A stretch of 64,000 nt of DNA from Campanula takesimana (Eukaryota > Streptophyta > Magnoliopsida > Asterales > Campanulaceae): assembly GCA_026119855.1 (NCBI GenBank), contig JAOWBW010001456.1, forward strand, positions 186,001-250,000, read 5' to 3'. Within the stretch, counting starts at the first letter, position 1, and every line of letters starts with the position of its first letter. The notes under the pieces were generated by a model. It saw only the letters and a program-made list of their open reading frames with translations, did not search any database and had not been told where the DNA came from. Position numbers and translations under genes: made by a program. Below are positions 31,502 to 43,501 of the stretch, in pieces.

Positions 31502-33634
31502 TGTAACACCCCAACTTTTCACAACTATTAAATAATCATTAACTTGGATAAATCCTTAAATCAGAATGCCCAACGGCTACAAATAACCACAATTCAAACT
31601 TTAACTAACAATCAACCCATAACGGCTAGTACAAGTCACTAGCTCAGAATGGTAACCAACGGAAAAATAATGTTCAACTTAACTTAACTTAACGGAAACA
31701 TATAACTACTAACTAACTTTAATCGCAAGTAGCTTCTACGCCAACGATTCCTTGTGACCTTTAGTATCCTTACTTATAACCTGGAAAAAAATGAGGATGA
31801 AAGGAATGAGCGAACAATGCCCAGCAAGTTCATACGGAATCCCCTCGGGTACTAAGAGGAGATAACCGAAACGAACGGTAACAAGAATTAACAACGAAAG
31901 GATAACTCAATGATCAAACAAACACTCAGTTTGAAAACATTTAACTTGATGAAAAACAATTCATTTCTTGAAAACACGTGGCTTCAGAGACAGTTTCCAA
32001 AACACAACATTTTTCACAAAACTTTACTTTTCTTTACTTTATTTTACTTTACTTCATTTAGGGATTAAGCACGCGCTGTACCTAGGGCTCGGGTTTCTAC
32101 TGACCGCACCCAAAATCGGTATATCATGATAACCTACGTTACTTCATCAAGCAACGCAAAGGGGTCCACATGTTCAACTTAGAACTATGGATAACTGTAA
32201 GGGTCCACTTATCCGTTTCGGGATTATGGATAACTGTAGGGGTCCACTTATCCGTTTCGGGATTATGGATAACTGTAATCACTTTACTTATTACAAAACT
32301 TCACTTTAAAGAGCTTTTACAAAACAAAGCTTAACTTTACAACTTTACTTGATCACTTTTTAAAAGATACACATCTCACTTGGACACCTAGGTTACAAAA
32401 TCAATCATACACATGATACCCCTATTGAACAATAACAATATCAATAGAGTGGATAACAAAAGACGGAACAATTCGCAGAACGGAATAGTTATTAAAAGAC
32501 TATCTAGCCACACAGATAGTTTACTTTATAAAAACAAAGATTGGGAATCCTAACAAAGGATTAAGAATCAATACACAACTAAGAGCGTAATCCCTTACCT
32601 TAGCCTTGCATTTAACTAGCTCGCTTTACTCCGCTTGGACAATCTACAAACATGAAATAGTCTAGCCTTAGACATGCGAAAAATACTATTTTACTTCCGT
32701 CCCAATTTACTTATTTTTACTCGATTAACCCCATGGTTTAGTCATCTATAACCTCTTTCCTATTAACCAATAACTTTAAGAATGACTACAACACCCCCTA
32801 GGGTTTTTATTAGTCAATCCCCAACTCTCAATTTCACTATACGAATTACACACACTGATTTCACACTTTCTGCACACACTTACTGAGTACACCTACTGAC
32901 AGACACACCCACCACTCTGATACACCCACACTCTGGTACACCCACCACTCAGATGCACCCACACACACTAAAACACCTTCAACACACACACACACAATGT
33001 ATAGACACATACACACACACACGCACATATCATACACACACACACACTAACACGCAGAACACACACACACACACAGTAACACGCAAAACACACACACACA
33101 CACTACATCACACACACACGCTCACATATATACACACAAGGACACCTTCATTATTTAACAACCCTATTTTACAACCCTAATTTCATAGTTTTGTATACCC
33201 TAGTTCAACATTAGGGTTAGGGTTTACCACCACCATAATCATCATAATTAGGTTAGTTTAAACGGGGAGAACAAGGTTTGGGAGTAGGATCGTTACCTTA
33301 CACGTTTCCCTCTTCTCTCCTCTTTCTTCTTCTTCTTTTTCCTTGGCCGTTCTCCTTCTCTGCGATCTCTTCTCTGTCGCCGCCCCTCTCCCTATTCCCG
33401 TTCTCTATTTTTTTTTTCTTTTGTGATAGAGTAAGAATAATACTAGGGTCTCTAATAATATATACTCTAGGGTTTTAGTTTCCTTAATTAAAAAGGATAA
33501 CAATAACCTATTGGGTTTTTTTTAATTGCTAAAGCCCAAAATGAGCCCAAGACTTACTCTTAAATAATGAGTCCAAGATAATTAAAAAGAGTTTCACAAT
33601 TAAATAAAATTATGGCCTAGGGCCGGGTATTACA
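31502..33634 (-). repeat. Left LTR (3' LTR) of Gypsy copy 1
   Basis: 2,133 bp, TGTAACACCCC...GTATTACA. Contains a (CA)n-rich segment (about 32840-33140) and tandem copies of GGATAACTGTAGGGGTCCAC (32180-32275). Confidence 0.93.
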
Positions 33635-33679
33635 TTCTTACCTCCTTAAAAGAGTTTGGTCCTCCAAACTAAACGTACC

Positions 33680-34975
33680 TTAAACATCAAACAAAGCGGG
33701 ATACATATCACGCATTTCACTTTCGAGCTCCCACGTGGCTTCTCTTTCCGTGTGATTGCTCCACTGCACCTTTACGTACGGAATCACTCGCTTCCGCAAT
33801 ACTTGATCTTTACGGTCTACAATCTTTACCGGCTTCTCATCATAACTCAAGTCTTCACGAAAACGTAACTGTTTGTACTCTATGACGTGGCTTGGGTCAG
33901 CTACGTACTTCCTCAACATCGACACGTGAAACACGTTGTGCACACCAGACAGCACATGAGGTAGAGCCAACTTATAGGCTACCGCCCCTATTCGTTCTAG
34001 AATCTCGAATGGCCCCACGTATCTAGGACTTAACTTTCCACGAATTCCAAACTGCATGATCCCTTTGGTCGGTGAGATCTTCAAGAACACATGATCTCCT
34101 ATTTGAAACTCCAGATCGCGCCTTCGATTATCTGCATACGATTTCTGCCTACTCTGCGCAGTTAACAACCATTTGTGAATCTGTTGAACTTTATCCGCCG
34201 TTACTTGAACAATCTCGGGTCCAGTCAACTTTCTCTCGCCTACTTCATCCCAACACGCAGGCGATCTACATTTCCGCCCATACAGAGCTTCATACGGCGC
34301 CATTCTAATACTAGAGTGGTAACTATTATTGTAGGCAAATTCCACTAGTGGTAGATGATCATCCCACGCTCCTTGCCAATCTAACGACGTTGCTCTCAAT
34401 AGGTCTTCGAGAGTTTGAATCGTCCTTTCTGACTGTCCGTTTGTCTGAGGGTGAAATGATGTACTCATAGTTAACTCTGTCCCTAACGCTTTCTGTAAAC
34501 TCTTCCAGAAATTTGATGTGAACCTCGCATCTCGGTCTGACACTATAGAGACCGGTATCCCATGTAACCTCACGATCTCATCCACGTACAACTTAGCTAA
34601 CTTCTCCAACGAATCAGTCACCTTGATCGCTAGAAAGTGAGCCGATTTAGAGAGCCTATCCACTATGACCCAAATTGCATTATGACCCTTCAACGTCTTA
34701 AGAAGTCCAATCACCAGATCCATAGTGATGTGTTCCCACTTCCACTCTGGAATAGGTAACGATTGCAGTAGTCCCGCGGGTTTTTGGTGTTCACTTTTCA
34801 CTTGTTGACACACCAAACATTTAGAAACGAATTCCGCTACCTCACTCTTCATATTATTCCACCAAAAAGATTCTTTTAAGTCCCGGTACATCTTAGTACT
34901 CCCAGGGTGAACCGAAAACCTTGAACAGTGAGCTTCCTCAAGAATTTCCCTTTTGATACTATCATTATTAGGCAC
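33680..34975 (-). pseudogene. Gypsy integrase with chromodomain-like C-terminus
   Basis: An HHCC zinc finger (EEAHCSRFSVHPGSTKMY, CLVCQQVK) is followed by the DDE core: ITMDLVIGL, VSDRDARFTSNFW and GQSERTIQTLEDLLRA. Then come the GPFEILERIGAVAYKLALP segment and a terminal VQWSNHTEREATWELES typical of chromoviral C-termini. A single TGA at 34988-34990 separates it from the frame 34991-35209 upstream, otherwise in the same phase. Inserts the cDNA; chromodomains steer some families to particular chromatin. Confidence 0.92.
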
Positions 34976-34987
34976 CCAAATCCTCGA

Positions 34988-35704
34988 TCAATATCTCATA
35001 ATCCCGTCATTACTAACACGGAAATCTGCCATTCCCTTCCTACCGATAGCCTTGTGAATCGCTTCTAACTCGTCATCCACATTCTGAGCTTCCTTGATTC
35101 TCACTAACAATATTGGTTGGACACTCATCTGAGCCAAATAACCTTTAACTTGAACTTCCAGCTTTACTATTTCACTATTTCTCAATTCACTTACCCCCTT
35201 AGAAATCATAGTCGCTAATGTCCCATGGTTCTTTCTGCTTAACGCATCTGCTACCTTATTGGCCTTTCCAGGATGATACAGTATTTTGCAATCATAATCC
35301 TTAAGTAATTATATCCATATCCTCTGTCTCATATTCAACTCCTTCTGAGTGAAAATATACTTAAGACTTTTATGGTCGGTGTAAATTTCACATGGTACCC
35401 CATACAAATAGTGTCTCCAAATCTTCAATGCAAACACCACGGCCGCTAACTCTAAATCGTGGGTAGGATAATTTTTCTCGTGGTTCTTGAGTTGCCTAGA
35501 CGCATAAGCCACCACTTTGTCATTTTGCATCAACACACAACCCAAACCTTTCAATGAAGCATCACTATAAATCACAAAGCCATCACTGTTTGTTGGTAAC
35601 GTAAGAACAGGCGCAGACACCAATCGCCCTTTCAATTCTTGAAAACTCCTCTCACAATCGTCTGACCACACAAATCTTGTCCCTTTTGTGGTTAACTTGG
35701 TCAA
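34988..35704 (-). pseudogene. Gypsy RNase H and connection domain
   Basis: Shows VIYSDASLKGLGCVLMQ, VVAYASRQLKNHEKNYPTHD, LELAAVVFALKIWRHYLYG and IYTDHKSLKYIFTQKELNMR. A stop after RQRIWI (35309) stands where the family reads RRWLELLKDYD. The remaining part continues to KVADALSRKNHG and on to 34988. Confidence 0.9.
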
Positions 35705-35738
35705 TGGTAGGGATAACTTTGAAAACCCTTCTACGAAC

Positions 35739-36470
35739 CTACGGTAGTATCCTGCTAAACCCTGCTAAACCCAAAAAGCTCCTTATCTCACTAACAGAAG
35801 TTGGTCTCTCCCAATTAACTATAGCCTCAACCTTTGCAGGGTCAACTGCTATCCCATTCTTAGATACCACACGTCCCAAGAACGCTACTTCCTCAAGCCA
35901 GAATTCACACTTCTTAAACTTGGCATACAACTTTTGCTCCCTCAAAATCTGTAATACTAATTTCAAATGCTCTCCATGCTCCTCTTTTGACTTCGAATAC
36001 ACCAAGATGTCATCAATGAATACTATTACACACTTGTCCAAATATTCTTGAAACACTCTATTCATGAGCTCCATGAACACAGCAGGCGCATTGGTCAGCC
36101 CAAACGGCATTACTAGGAACTCGTAGTGTCCATACCTTGTCCTAAAAGCCGTCTTTGCCACATCATCCTTTTTCACTCTTAATTGATGGTAACCAGAACG
36201 CAGATCAATCTTAGAGAAATAGCATGCACCTTGGAGTTGGTCAAACAAATCATCGATCCTTGGCAAAGGATACTTATTCTTAATTGTCACACGGTTTAAC
36301 TCCCGATAGTCAATGCATAACCTCATCGACCCATCCTTATTCTTTTCAAATAATACCGGCGCACCCCACGGTGATGCACTCGGTCTAATCAGACCCTTGT
36401 CCAAAAGTTCTTGTAACTGCTCCTTTATCTCTTTAAGTTCCGGCGGAGCCATCCTATATGGTGCTTTCAA
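35739..36470 (-). pseudogene. Gypsy reverse transcriptase
   Basis: Begins APYRMAPPELKEIKEQLQEL and includes LIRPSASPWGAPVLFEKNKD, RLCIDYRELNRVTIKNKYPL, FSKIDLRSGYHQLRV, FVMPFGLTNAPAVFM and the catalytic VIVFIDDILVYS. The frame breaks after SFLGLAGF, where CCTGCTAAAC is present twice in a row (35750-35770), a 10-bp duplication that shifts RNase H out of frame. Confidence 0.92.
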
Positions 36471-36650
36471 AATCGGTGTAGTCTCTAGTGCTAAATCTAT
36501 TGAAAACTCTACTTCTCGCTCCGGTGGTGTTCCCGGTAAGTCAATCCCTTACTATGGAAAGAGATTCTATGGTCACTTCTTTCTTGCTTGACTCACTAAC
36601 ATACGCTAGAAGGCCCTCACAGCCCTTCCTTAATAGTTTATGAGCCTTCA

Positions 36651-36980
36651 TTACAAAATCAGATCAGTCCGGACTCTCAGTTTAGATCCTTGAAAATAGA
36701 ATCTTTCTCCGAAGGGTAATTCGAAGTTTACTTCCTTTTTAAAACAGTCTACTTTGGCATGATATGCAGCTAACCAATCCATTCCCAATATCACATCAAA
36801 TTCTTCGATTTCCAAGCTAATGAGATCAACCTCAAGCTTTTTCCCGTCCACTTTCAAAGGACACTTCCTATATATAGACGTAATAGGGATCGATTCTCTA
36901 GTTTGAATATCTATAACTAAAGAATTCTCTAACGCCTCAGGAATTAAATTCATTTTCTTAGCCAAGCAATCATTTGGCAC
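36651..36980 (-). pseudogene. Gypsy aspartic protease, C-terminal part
   Basis: VPNDCLAKKMNLIPEALENS, then EEFDVILGMDWLAAYHAKVD, the block that follows the active site in Gypsy proteases. The active-site DSGAS segment is missing, removed together with the gag C-terminus or zinc knuckle, so protease is not functional. Confidence 0.8.
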
Positions 36981-37129
36981 TTCTCATTAGAACTTTGCCC
37001 TTTGACGTCGTTCTTATTACCATACATTTGGTTTCCATGACCTTTACTCTGGTACTTACTAGCAGCGCTGTCCTTTTTTTTTTTTTTTTTACGATCCTCT
37101 GTAGCCTTCCGCTTATTGCTATTCCCATC

Positions 37130-37440
37130 GCGGTTCTAGCTTCCCTTAGATCCAGTCGACTCCGCGATAACTATCTGCTTCTTCCTCCACTATCCTTACC
37201 CTATCCAGCACTTGATCATAGGTTGATAGCATTAACGGAGTAATTCTGTATTTGATTCGGTCGTTTAAACCATATTCAAACTTTCGGGCTTTCTGATCTT
37301 CATCACCGAAGATCATTGGGCAGATTCTAACAATTCGGTGAATCTAGCACCATAGTCGTCCACCTTCGTACTTCCTTGAGTTAGCATCATAAACTCAGAC
37401 ACTCTGACGTTTTGAACACTTGCCGGATAATATGATACTA
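37130..37440 (-). pseudogene. Gypsy gag remnant
   Basis: In shifting frames the minus strand reads EFMMLTQGSTKVDDYGARFT, then QKARKFEYGLNDRIKYR and RVRIVEEEADSYRG, the second half of a Retrotrans_gag domain. The first half is absent; beyond 37440 the sequence changes to the hairpin array. Confidence 0.7.
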
Positions 37441-37520
37441 TCATTAGTACCATGAATACGAAGCGTTTTCACGCACTCTCATACTATAGATCGTCTCCAC
37501 AGACTAACATTCAATTTATA

Positions 37521-37980
37521 GGTTATTCACTAGACCACTGGTCGCTTCAATCAACCGTCACTATCTTCATTAGTCAACTTTACTAGACTAATCTTACCTA
37601 ATCCAGGTTAACTCTCACATTTAACACTATTGCTCATGCCAACACAAACATTGCTACTATGCTTAATATTTTCACATAAATAGGCCGTCCCCAAAGGACG
37701 TAACTTTTACAAACGGTCGGTTTACTAAATCTCTGGTCGTTTCAATAGACCAACTCTACTTAGCGAAGACATTTCACTAGACTTTACTTACTATCAGGCC
37801 GATTCACTAGACCTACTTTCATTCACACTTGGCCGTATCAATAAGCCATTTACTTTTGCACTTGACCGTTTCAATAGGTCACTTTATTCTTGTTTCGATC
37901 ATTTCACTAGACCAAAACTAATTTCACTTTGGCCGTTTCAATAAGCCAATTAATACTCATGGTCTTTTCACTTGACCAGT
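37521..37980. repeat. Array of 16-17-bp imperfect palindromes in Gypsy copy 1
   Basis: About ten short hairpins of the form GGTCGTTTCAATAGACC, with variants GGCCGTTTCAATAAGCC, GACCGTTTCAATAGGTC and GGTCTTTTCACTTGACC, mostly spaced 25-40 bp apart. Stem changes are often compensatory (GGTC with GACC, GGCC with AGCC). The same array is in Gypsy copy 2 (49244-49821). Confidence 0.8.
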
Positions 37981-38181
37981 ACTTATTTGTTCTAAATAGC
38001 TCACCCGCCATAAAACTTAAGAACAAAACAATTAACAAAGCTATTTGCTTAAATGAATCATAACTTTTACTACGAGAATCTTCTTGGAATAAAAGTTAAC
38101 AAAACAAAATTCTAGTATTTTTCTCTAAACTAGAACTAACTATCAATACTATAAATAAGAATAAACTCTATGTCCCACTTT

Positions 38182-38469
38182 TCAATCATGGAACACCTTC
38201 CTAGGCCTTTCCCTAGGCCTTCCATTTGGCACCCTTGGAACTCCCTTAGAACCTCTTGGCATACCTCTGGGCCTACGAACCGGTACCATCTCTTGTTCCA
38301 GTTCTTCATCATCATCAATGATGATTGGGGTAACTTCCTTGTCCCCAAGGTTAATTCCTACGTCCTCGATTTCCTCTTTAGCTACCAATTCTTCCTCATT
38401 TGGCGCTTCATTACCTATGAGTGTTGTCGGTTCCAACTCTCTAGTTCTAGTTTTCTTCAAATCTTTCAA
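38182..38469 (-). pseudogene. Acidic N-terminal ORF of the Gypsy element
   Basis: Open frame with IGNEAPNEEELVAKEEIEDV and a basic PRGMPRGSKGVPRVPNGRPR tail. The equivalent in copy 2 (50031-50426) has an extra coiled-coil-like N-terminus. Its position between PBS and gag suggests the start of gag or a leader ORF. Function not recognised. Confidence 0.5.
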
Positions 38470-39129
38470 TTCATAAAACCATTAGTGAGCTTCTTCTCTG
38501 GTTTCATGATAGTACTTCTCACTTTGATTCATGGTCTCCTTTACTTCTTCCAGTTCTTTGAAGTGTCTAGTAATACTTTCCTATCTTGCATCCACTTCTC
38601 TAGTGTAAAGCTTACTCTGGTCTTTTCAGCTTCTAAGTCTTCAGTTAACTTTTGAATCTTGAGTGCATATCTCTGAATCACTCTTTTCTTAATTGTTCTT
38701 TGCTTCAATTTCATCTTCTGGCTTCTTCTAAGTCCGTCATTAACTTACAATTAGGATATAACCATTATCAACACCATATAACTCAAAGGTATATGACTAT
38801 TATCATCAATTGCATAAGCAACTTAAAGAATAACGTTCTAGTATAACCCTTCAAGTGTCACTCCCAAAGTGTTCACTTACATTCCTCTACATTTATTGAG
38901 GAAATCTTATCTTAGGTTCTTTCCTAAAATAGCAAGATTCTATAAAAGGAAAGTTTCCAAACTTAGAAAGTTTCCCAAAATGGAAGGTTTCCCTAAATAG
39001 CAGGTTTCTTCAATTAGTGCTTCCCAATAATACTTTGTTCTTATCAGAGTTCTAAAGCCCAACATCGTTATGTACTACTTCTCCCAATAGTCTTAACTTC
39101 TAAGTCTGAGTCTCCCAAGTAATCCTAAA
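38470..39129. other. Leader of Gypsy copy 1
   Basis: Non-coding, with several AAAGTTTCCCAAAATGG-like short repeats (38945-39010). Same arrangement in copy 2 (50427-50975). Confidence 0.5.
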
Positions 39130-39146
39130 CCGGGGCTCTGATACCA
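39130..39146 (-). other. Primer-binding site of Gypsy copy 1
   Basis: CCGGGGCTCTGATACCA on the plus strand, complement of a tRNA-iMet-type PBS, 2 nt from the LTR. Confidence 0.85.
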
Positions 39147-39148
39147 AC

Positions 39149-41287
39149 TGTAACACCCCAACTTTTCACAACTATTAAATAATCATTAACTTGGATAAAT
39201 CCTTAAATCAGAATGCCCAACGGCTACAAATAACCACAATTCAAACTTTAACTAACAATCAAACCCATAACGGCTAGTACAAGTCACTAGCTCAGAATGG
39301 TAACCAACGGAAAATAATGTTCAACTTAACTTAACTTAACGGAAACATATAACTACTAACTAACTTTAATCGCAAGTAGCTTCTATGCCAACGATTCCTT
39401 GTGACCTTTAGTATCCTTACTTATAACCTGGAAAAAATGAGGATGAAAGGAATGAGCGAACAATGCCCAGCAAGTTCATACGGAATCCACTCGGGTACTA
39501 AGAGGAGATAACCGAAACGAACGGTAACAAGAATTAACAACGAAAGGATAACTCAATGATCAAACAAACACTCAGTTTGAAAACATTTAACTTGATGAAA
39601 AACAATTCATTTCTTGAAAACACGTGGCTTCAGAGATAGTTTCCAAAACACAACATTTTTCACAAAACTTTACTTTTCTTTACTTTAGTTTACTTTACTT
39701 CATTTAGGGATTAAGCACGCGCTGTACCCAGGGCTCGGGTTTCTACTGACCGCACCCAAAATCGGTATATCATGATAACCTACGTTACTTCATCAAGCAA
39801 CGCAAAGGGGTCCACATGTTCAACTTAGAACTATGGATAACTGTAAGGGTCCACTTATCCGTTTCGGGATTATGGATAACTGTAGGGGTCCACTTATCCG
39901 TTTCGGGATTATGGATAACTGTAATAACTTTACTTATTACAAAACTTCACTTTAAAGAGCTTTTACAAACAAAGCTTAACTTTACAACTTTACTTGATCA
40001 CTTTTTAAAAGATACACATCTCACTTGGACACCAAGGTTACAAAATCAATCATACACATGATACCCCTATTGAACAATAACAATATCAATAGAGTGGATA
40101 ACAAAAGACGGAACAATTCGCAGAACGGAATAGTTATTAAAAGACTATCTAGCCACACAGATAGTTTACTTTATAAAAACAAAGATTGAGAATCCTAACA
40201 AAGGATTAAGAATCAATACACAACTAAGAGCGTAATCCCTTACCTTAGCCTTGCGTTTAACTAGCTCGCTTTACTCCGCTTGGACAATCTACAAACATGA
40301 AATAGTCTAGCCTTAGACATGCGAAAAATACTATTTTACTTCCGTCCCAATTTACTTCTTTTTACTCGATTAACCCCATGGTTTAGTCATCTATAACCTC
40401 TTTCCTATTAACCAATAACTTTAATAATGACAACACCCCCTAGGGTTTTTATTAGTCAATCCCCAACTCTCAATTTCACTATACGAATTACACACACTGA
40501 TTTCACACTTTCTGCACACACTTACTGAGTACACCTACTGACAGACACACCCACCACTCTGATACACACACACTCTGGTACACCCACCACTCAGATGCAC
40601 CCACACATACTAAAACACCTTCAACACACACACACAATGTATAGACACATACACACACACACGCACATATCATACACACACACACACACTAACACGCAGA
40701 ACACACACACACACACACACACAGTAACACGCAAAACACACACACACACACTACATCACACACACACGCTCACATATATACACACAAGGACACCTTCATT
40801 ATTTAACAACCCTATTTTACAACCCTAATTTCATAGTTTTGTATACCCTAGTTCAACATTAGGGTTAGGGTTTACCACCACCATAATCATCATAATTAGG
40901 TTAGTTTAAACGGGGAGAACAAGGTTTAAGGAGTAGGATCGTTACCTTACACGTTTCCCTCTTCTCTCCTCTTTCTTCTTCTTCTTTTCCCTTGGCCGTT
41001 CTCCTTCTCTGCGATCTCTTCTCTGTCGCCGCCCCTCTCCCTATTCCCGTTCTCTGTTTTTTTTTTTTCCTTTTGTGATAGAGTAAGAATAATACTAGGG
41101 TCTCTAATAATATATACTCTAGGGTTTTAGTTTCCTTAATTAAAAAGGATAACAATAACCTATTGGGTTTTTTTTTAATTGCTAAAGCCCAAAATGAGCT
41201 CAAGACTTACTCTTAAATAATGAGTCCAAGATAATTAAAAAGAGTTTTACAATTAAATAAAATTATGGCCTAGGGCCGGGTATTACA
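39149..41287 (-). repeat. Right LTR (5' LTR) of Gypsy copy 1
   Basis: 2,139 bp; differs from the left LTR by scattered substitutions, single-base indels and CA-repeat length (40490-40790). Confidence 0.93.
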
Positions 41288-41446
41288 CCACCGGCACGAC
41301 CATCAAAACAATCTTGAGTGTGGCCATGAAGTCCTCAAACATGGACTCATAGTTTATGTACCAAGTGAAACCCAAGAAGAGAAGGAGAATAGAAAGGAAG
41401 AAAAGTAAGTGAATAGGGAAAGATGTGTGTTGTGGTGCCTAGCCAT
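41288..41446 (-). pseudogene. Split paralogue of the small membrane protein, N-terminal part
   Basis: Reads SILLLFLGFTWYINYESMFE, then DFMATLKIVLMVVPV, which continues exactly in frame into the piece at 31501 once the Gypsy element and one CCACC are set aside. The ATG at 41446 is one base out of frame with this, and an in-frame TAG lies just upstream. A 1-nt change near the start may therefore have disabled it independently of the insertion. Confidence 0.75.
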
Positions 41447-42124
41447 GATTTTGTGTGGACAATGAGAATGTTAGTGAGAAATTGGGAAGAAGAATCAAGA
41501 GGTGTGTTGAGTGAAGATTGAATATAGCTTATATAAGGCAGATTAATATATACTTCCTCAGAAAAGATACTCTTTTAACTTTTTTTGAATTGTTAATTTA
41601 AATTTGGATATTTAAATTTTATTTATTTATTTATTTATTTTAATCTAAATTTTAAATTATTGTTATTAATACTTCTGTATTGTTAAGATGTTTCAGTAAT
41701 AAATTTTTGAAATATGTTGAGCTATTAATTTTTTACTAAATTTTTAATTAAACTTTATAAATACTCCCTTTGTTTCAAAATGATCTTCTCATTTGTCATT
41801 TTCTATTGTCTCAATTTTCTTCTTCCTTCCTATTTTTACAATTCAGGCATAAATGTGCATAAACATAACATAACTATATCATTAAAAAAATTCAATAATT
41901 AAATGAAAAGAGTAATTGATAATTGAAAAAAAAATAATAATCAACCTTTTACTTTGCTTTATCATTCCAAGCGAATCTATGTCTTGGTTTAGTATAACCA
42001 TTTAAAAAAGAAGCAATTTCTAGTCTTGGTTTAGCTTAAGCATTTAAAAAAGAAGCAATTTGTAGTTTCCTTTAAAGCGAATCTATCTTCTTCTCTTTTT
42101 TTCGAAATCAAACTACCATTACCA
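41447..42124. other. Former upstream region of the split paralogue; one MITE end
   Basis: AT-rich, with a single Stowaway-like end ACTCCCTTTGTTTCAAAATG at 41762 and a short duplicated phrase CTTGGTTTAGTATAACCATT / CTTGGTTTAGCTTAAGCATT near 41983 and 42026. No gene. Confidence 0.5.
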
Positions 42125-42134
42125 TTAGATTAAG

Positions 42135-43464
42135 GGTTAATTGCAGTTTAAGGCCTGAACCCAGCATAGTGTTCCCCAAGGAGGGCTCCAACAAATTATT
42201 TCTGCAGACCAGGGCTCAATACGTCTTTTTTTCATCAATTTGGGGCTTTTTGACGGAATTCGTTAGAAATTTCGTTAACTACTCATGTGCCGTGCACGTG
42301 ATCAACGGAATGGTTACTTTGAAGTTATTAATCCTATATAGGGGCCTTAATGAAAATTCTAAACATTAAAGGGTTGAATATTACTATTTTTAAAATATTT
42401 AATACTTGAACTTAAAACAAAATAAAGTAATCATCTTTTATTTTAAAAAACTAAACATAATTCAAAAAAAGAAAAAAGAAAAATAAATTTAATAAATTAA
42501 ATTTTACTGTGCATAACAATTTATTTTATGTGTATTAATATATTCAAACTTGTTTGGGAAACATTAATATTTTAAAACTTGCAATGAATAATTTACTATT
42601 AGATAACAATATTTGAATTATAATAATTATCAAAATTAAATAATTAATTATTTAATGTTATTTGTGGCATTACTTCTTTTCCTTTTAAAATGTTAATGAA
42701 TTTAAATATAATATACTTAAAAGATAAAAAAACAAGAAAATAATGATTTAATACAAATTCATAAGAAAAATAGTATCCTAATCCTAATATTAATCCTATT
42801 CAAACAGCTCAAAAAAAGAAGAAAAAAAAAAACCCCAAATCCTAATCCTAATTCTAATCCTAATCCTAATCTTAATCCTAATCCCACACTTCAAGAAACC
42901 AAGCAAATGAAAAAAAAAAAAAAAGAAAAGAAAAAGAAGAAGAAGAAACCCAGCAAAATGAACACCCCTTTTACTCCTCTGTTTCTCTACCCCATCCGGA
43001 GCTCAAATGGCCACCCTCCCACCACCTTCACCGCCACCCTTCCCAGCCTCACTTTCACGTTTTATTGCTTTTCTATAAACCAACAACCCCATTCTTTAGA
43101 GTTCTTCATTAAGTACAAAAAATTTGTCAATTTCTCCGACACAAGAACCAAGCAGGAACTTGTAACAATCGAATTCCATCGGGTTTTTGTGCACAAATTT
43201 CTTGAATTTGTCAATTTCTTCGCGGTTGTGCACTGAATTTCTTGATTTGGTCAAGAAATATTAATCTAGGTATCTTGATTTGAATTTAGATCTTTGGTTT
43301 TGAAGAGAGGATGAAAAGAGAGAGAGAGAGAGAGAGAGAGGACCTAAGGCTGGCGGCGACGGCGACGACGCTCTGGTGGGTGGTCGTGGTGGCGATGGTC
43401 GGTTGGCCATGGAAGCGATGGGCATAGTTGTCCGGCAGAGGGAAGGTGAAGTGGGGATGGGGGA

Positions 43465-43501
<37 letters not shown>

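Larger units (their letters stand above)
31502..41287 (-). mobile_element. Ty3/Gypsy retrotransposon, chromovirus (Tekay-like), inserted in a gene
   Basis: 9,786 bp, LTRs 31502-33634 and 39149-41287, 5-bp target duplication CCACC (31497-31501, 41288-41292). PBS TGGTATCAGAGCCCCGG (complement at 39130-39146) and a purine tract next to the left LTR (33635-33655). Domain order protease, RT, RNase H, integrase identifies Gypsy. The long LTRs and the C-terminus after integrase fit the Tekay/Del lineage. The LTRs look about 98-99 percent identical, so the insertion is recent, yet gag and pol are broken. Confidence 0.95.

Noticed and set aside
32953..33180. ORF of His-Thr repeats
   Set aside because: Translation of the CA-rich microsatellite in the Gypsy LTR; the same in the other LTR.
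42907..43236. 109-codon ORF with a Lys-rich start
   Set aside because: Starts in an A/G-rich simple repeat inside a non-autonomous MULE; no similarity and no supporting codon pattern.
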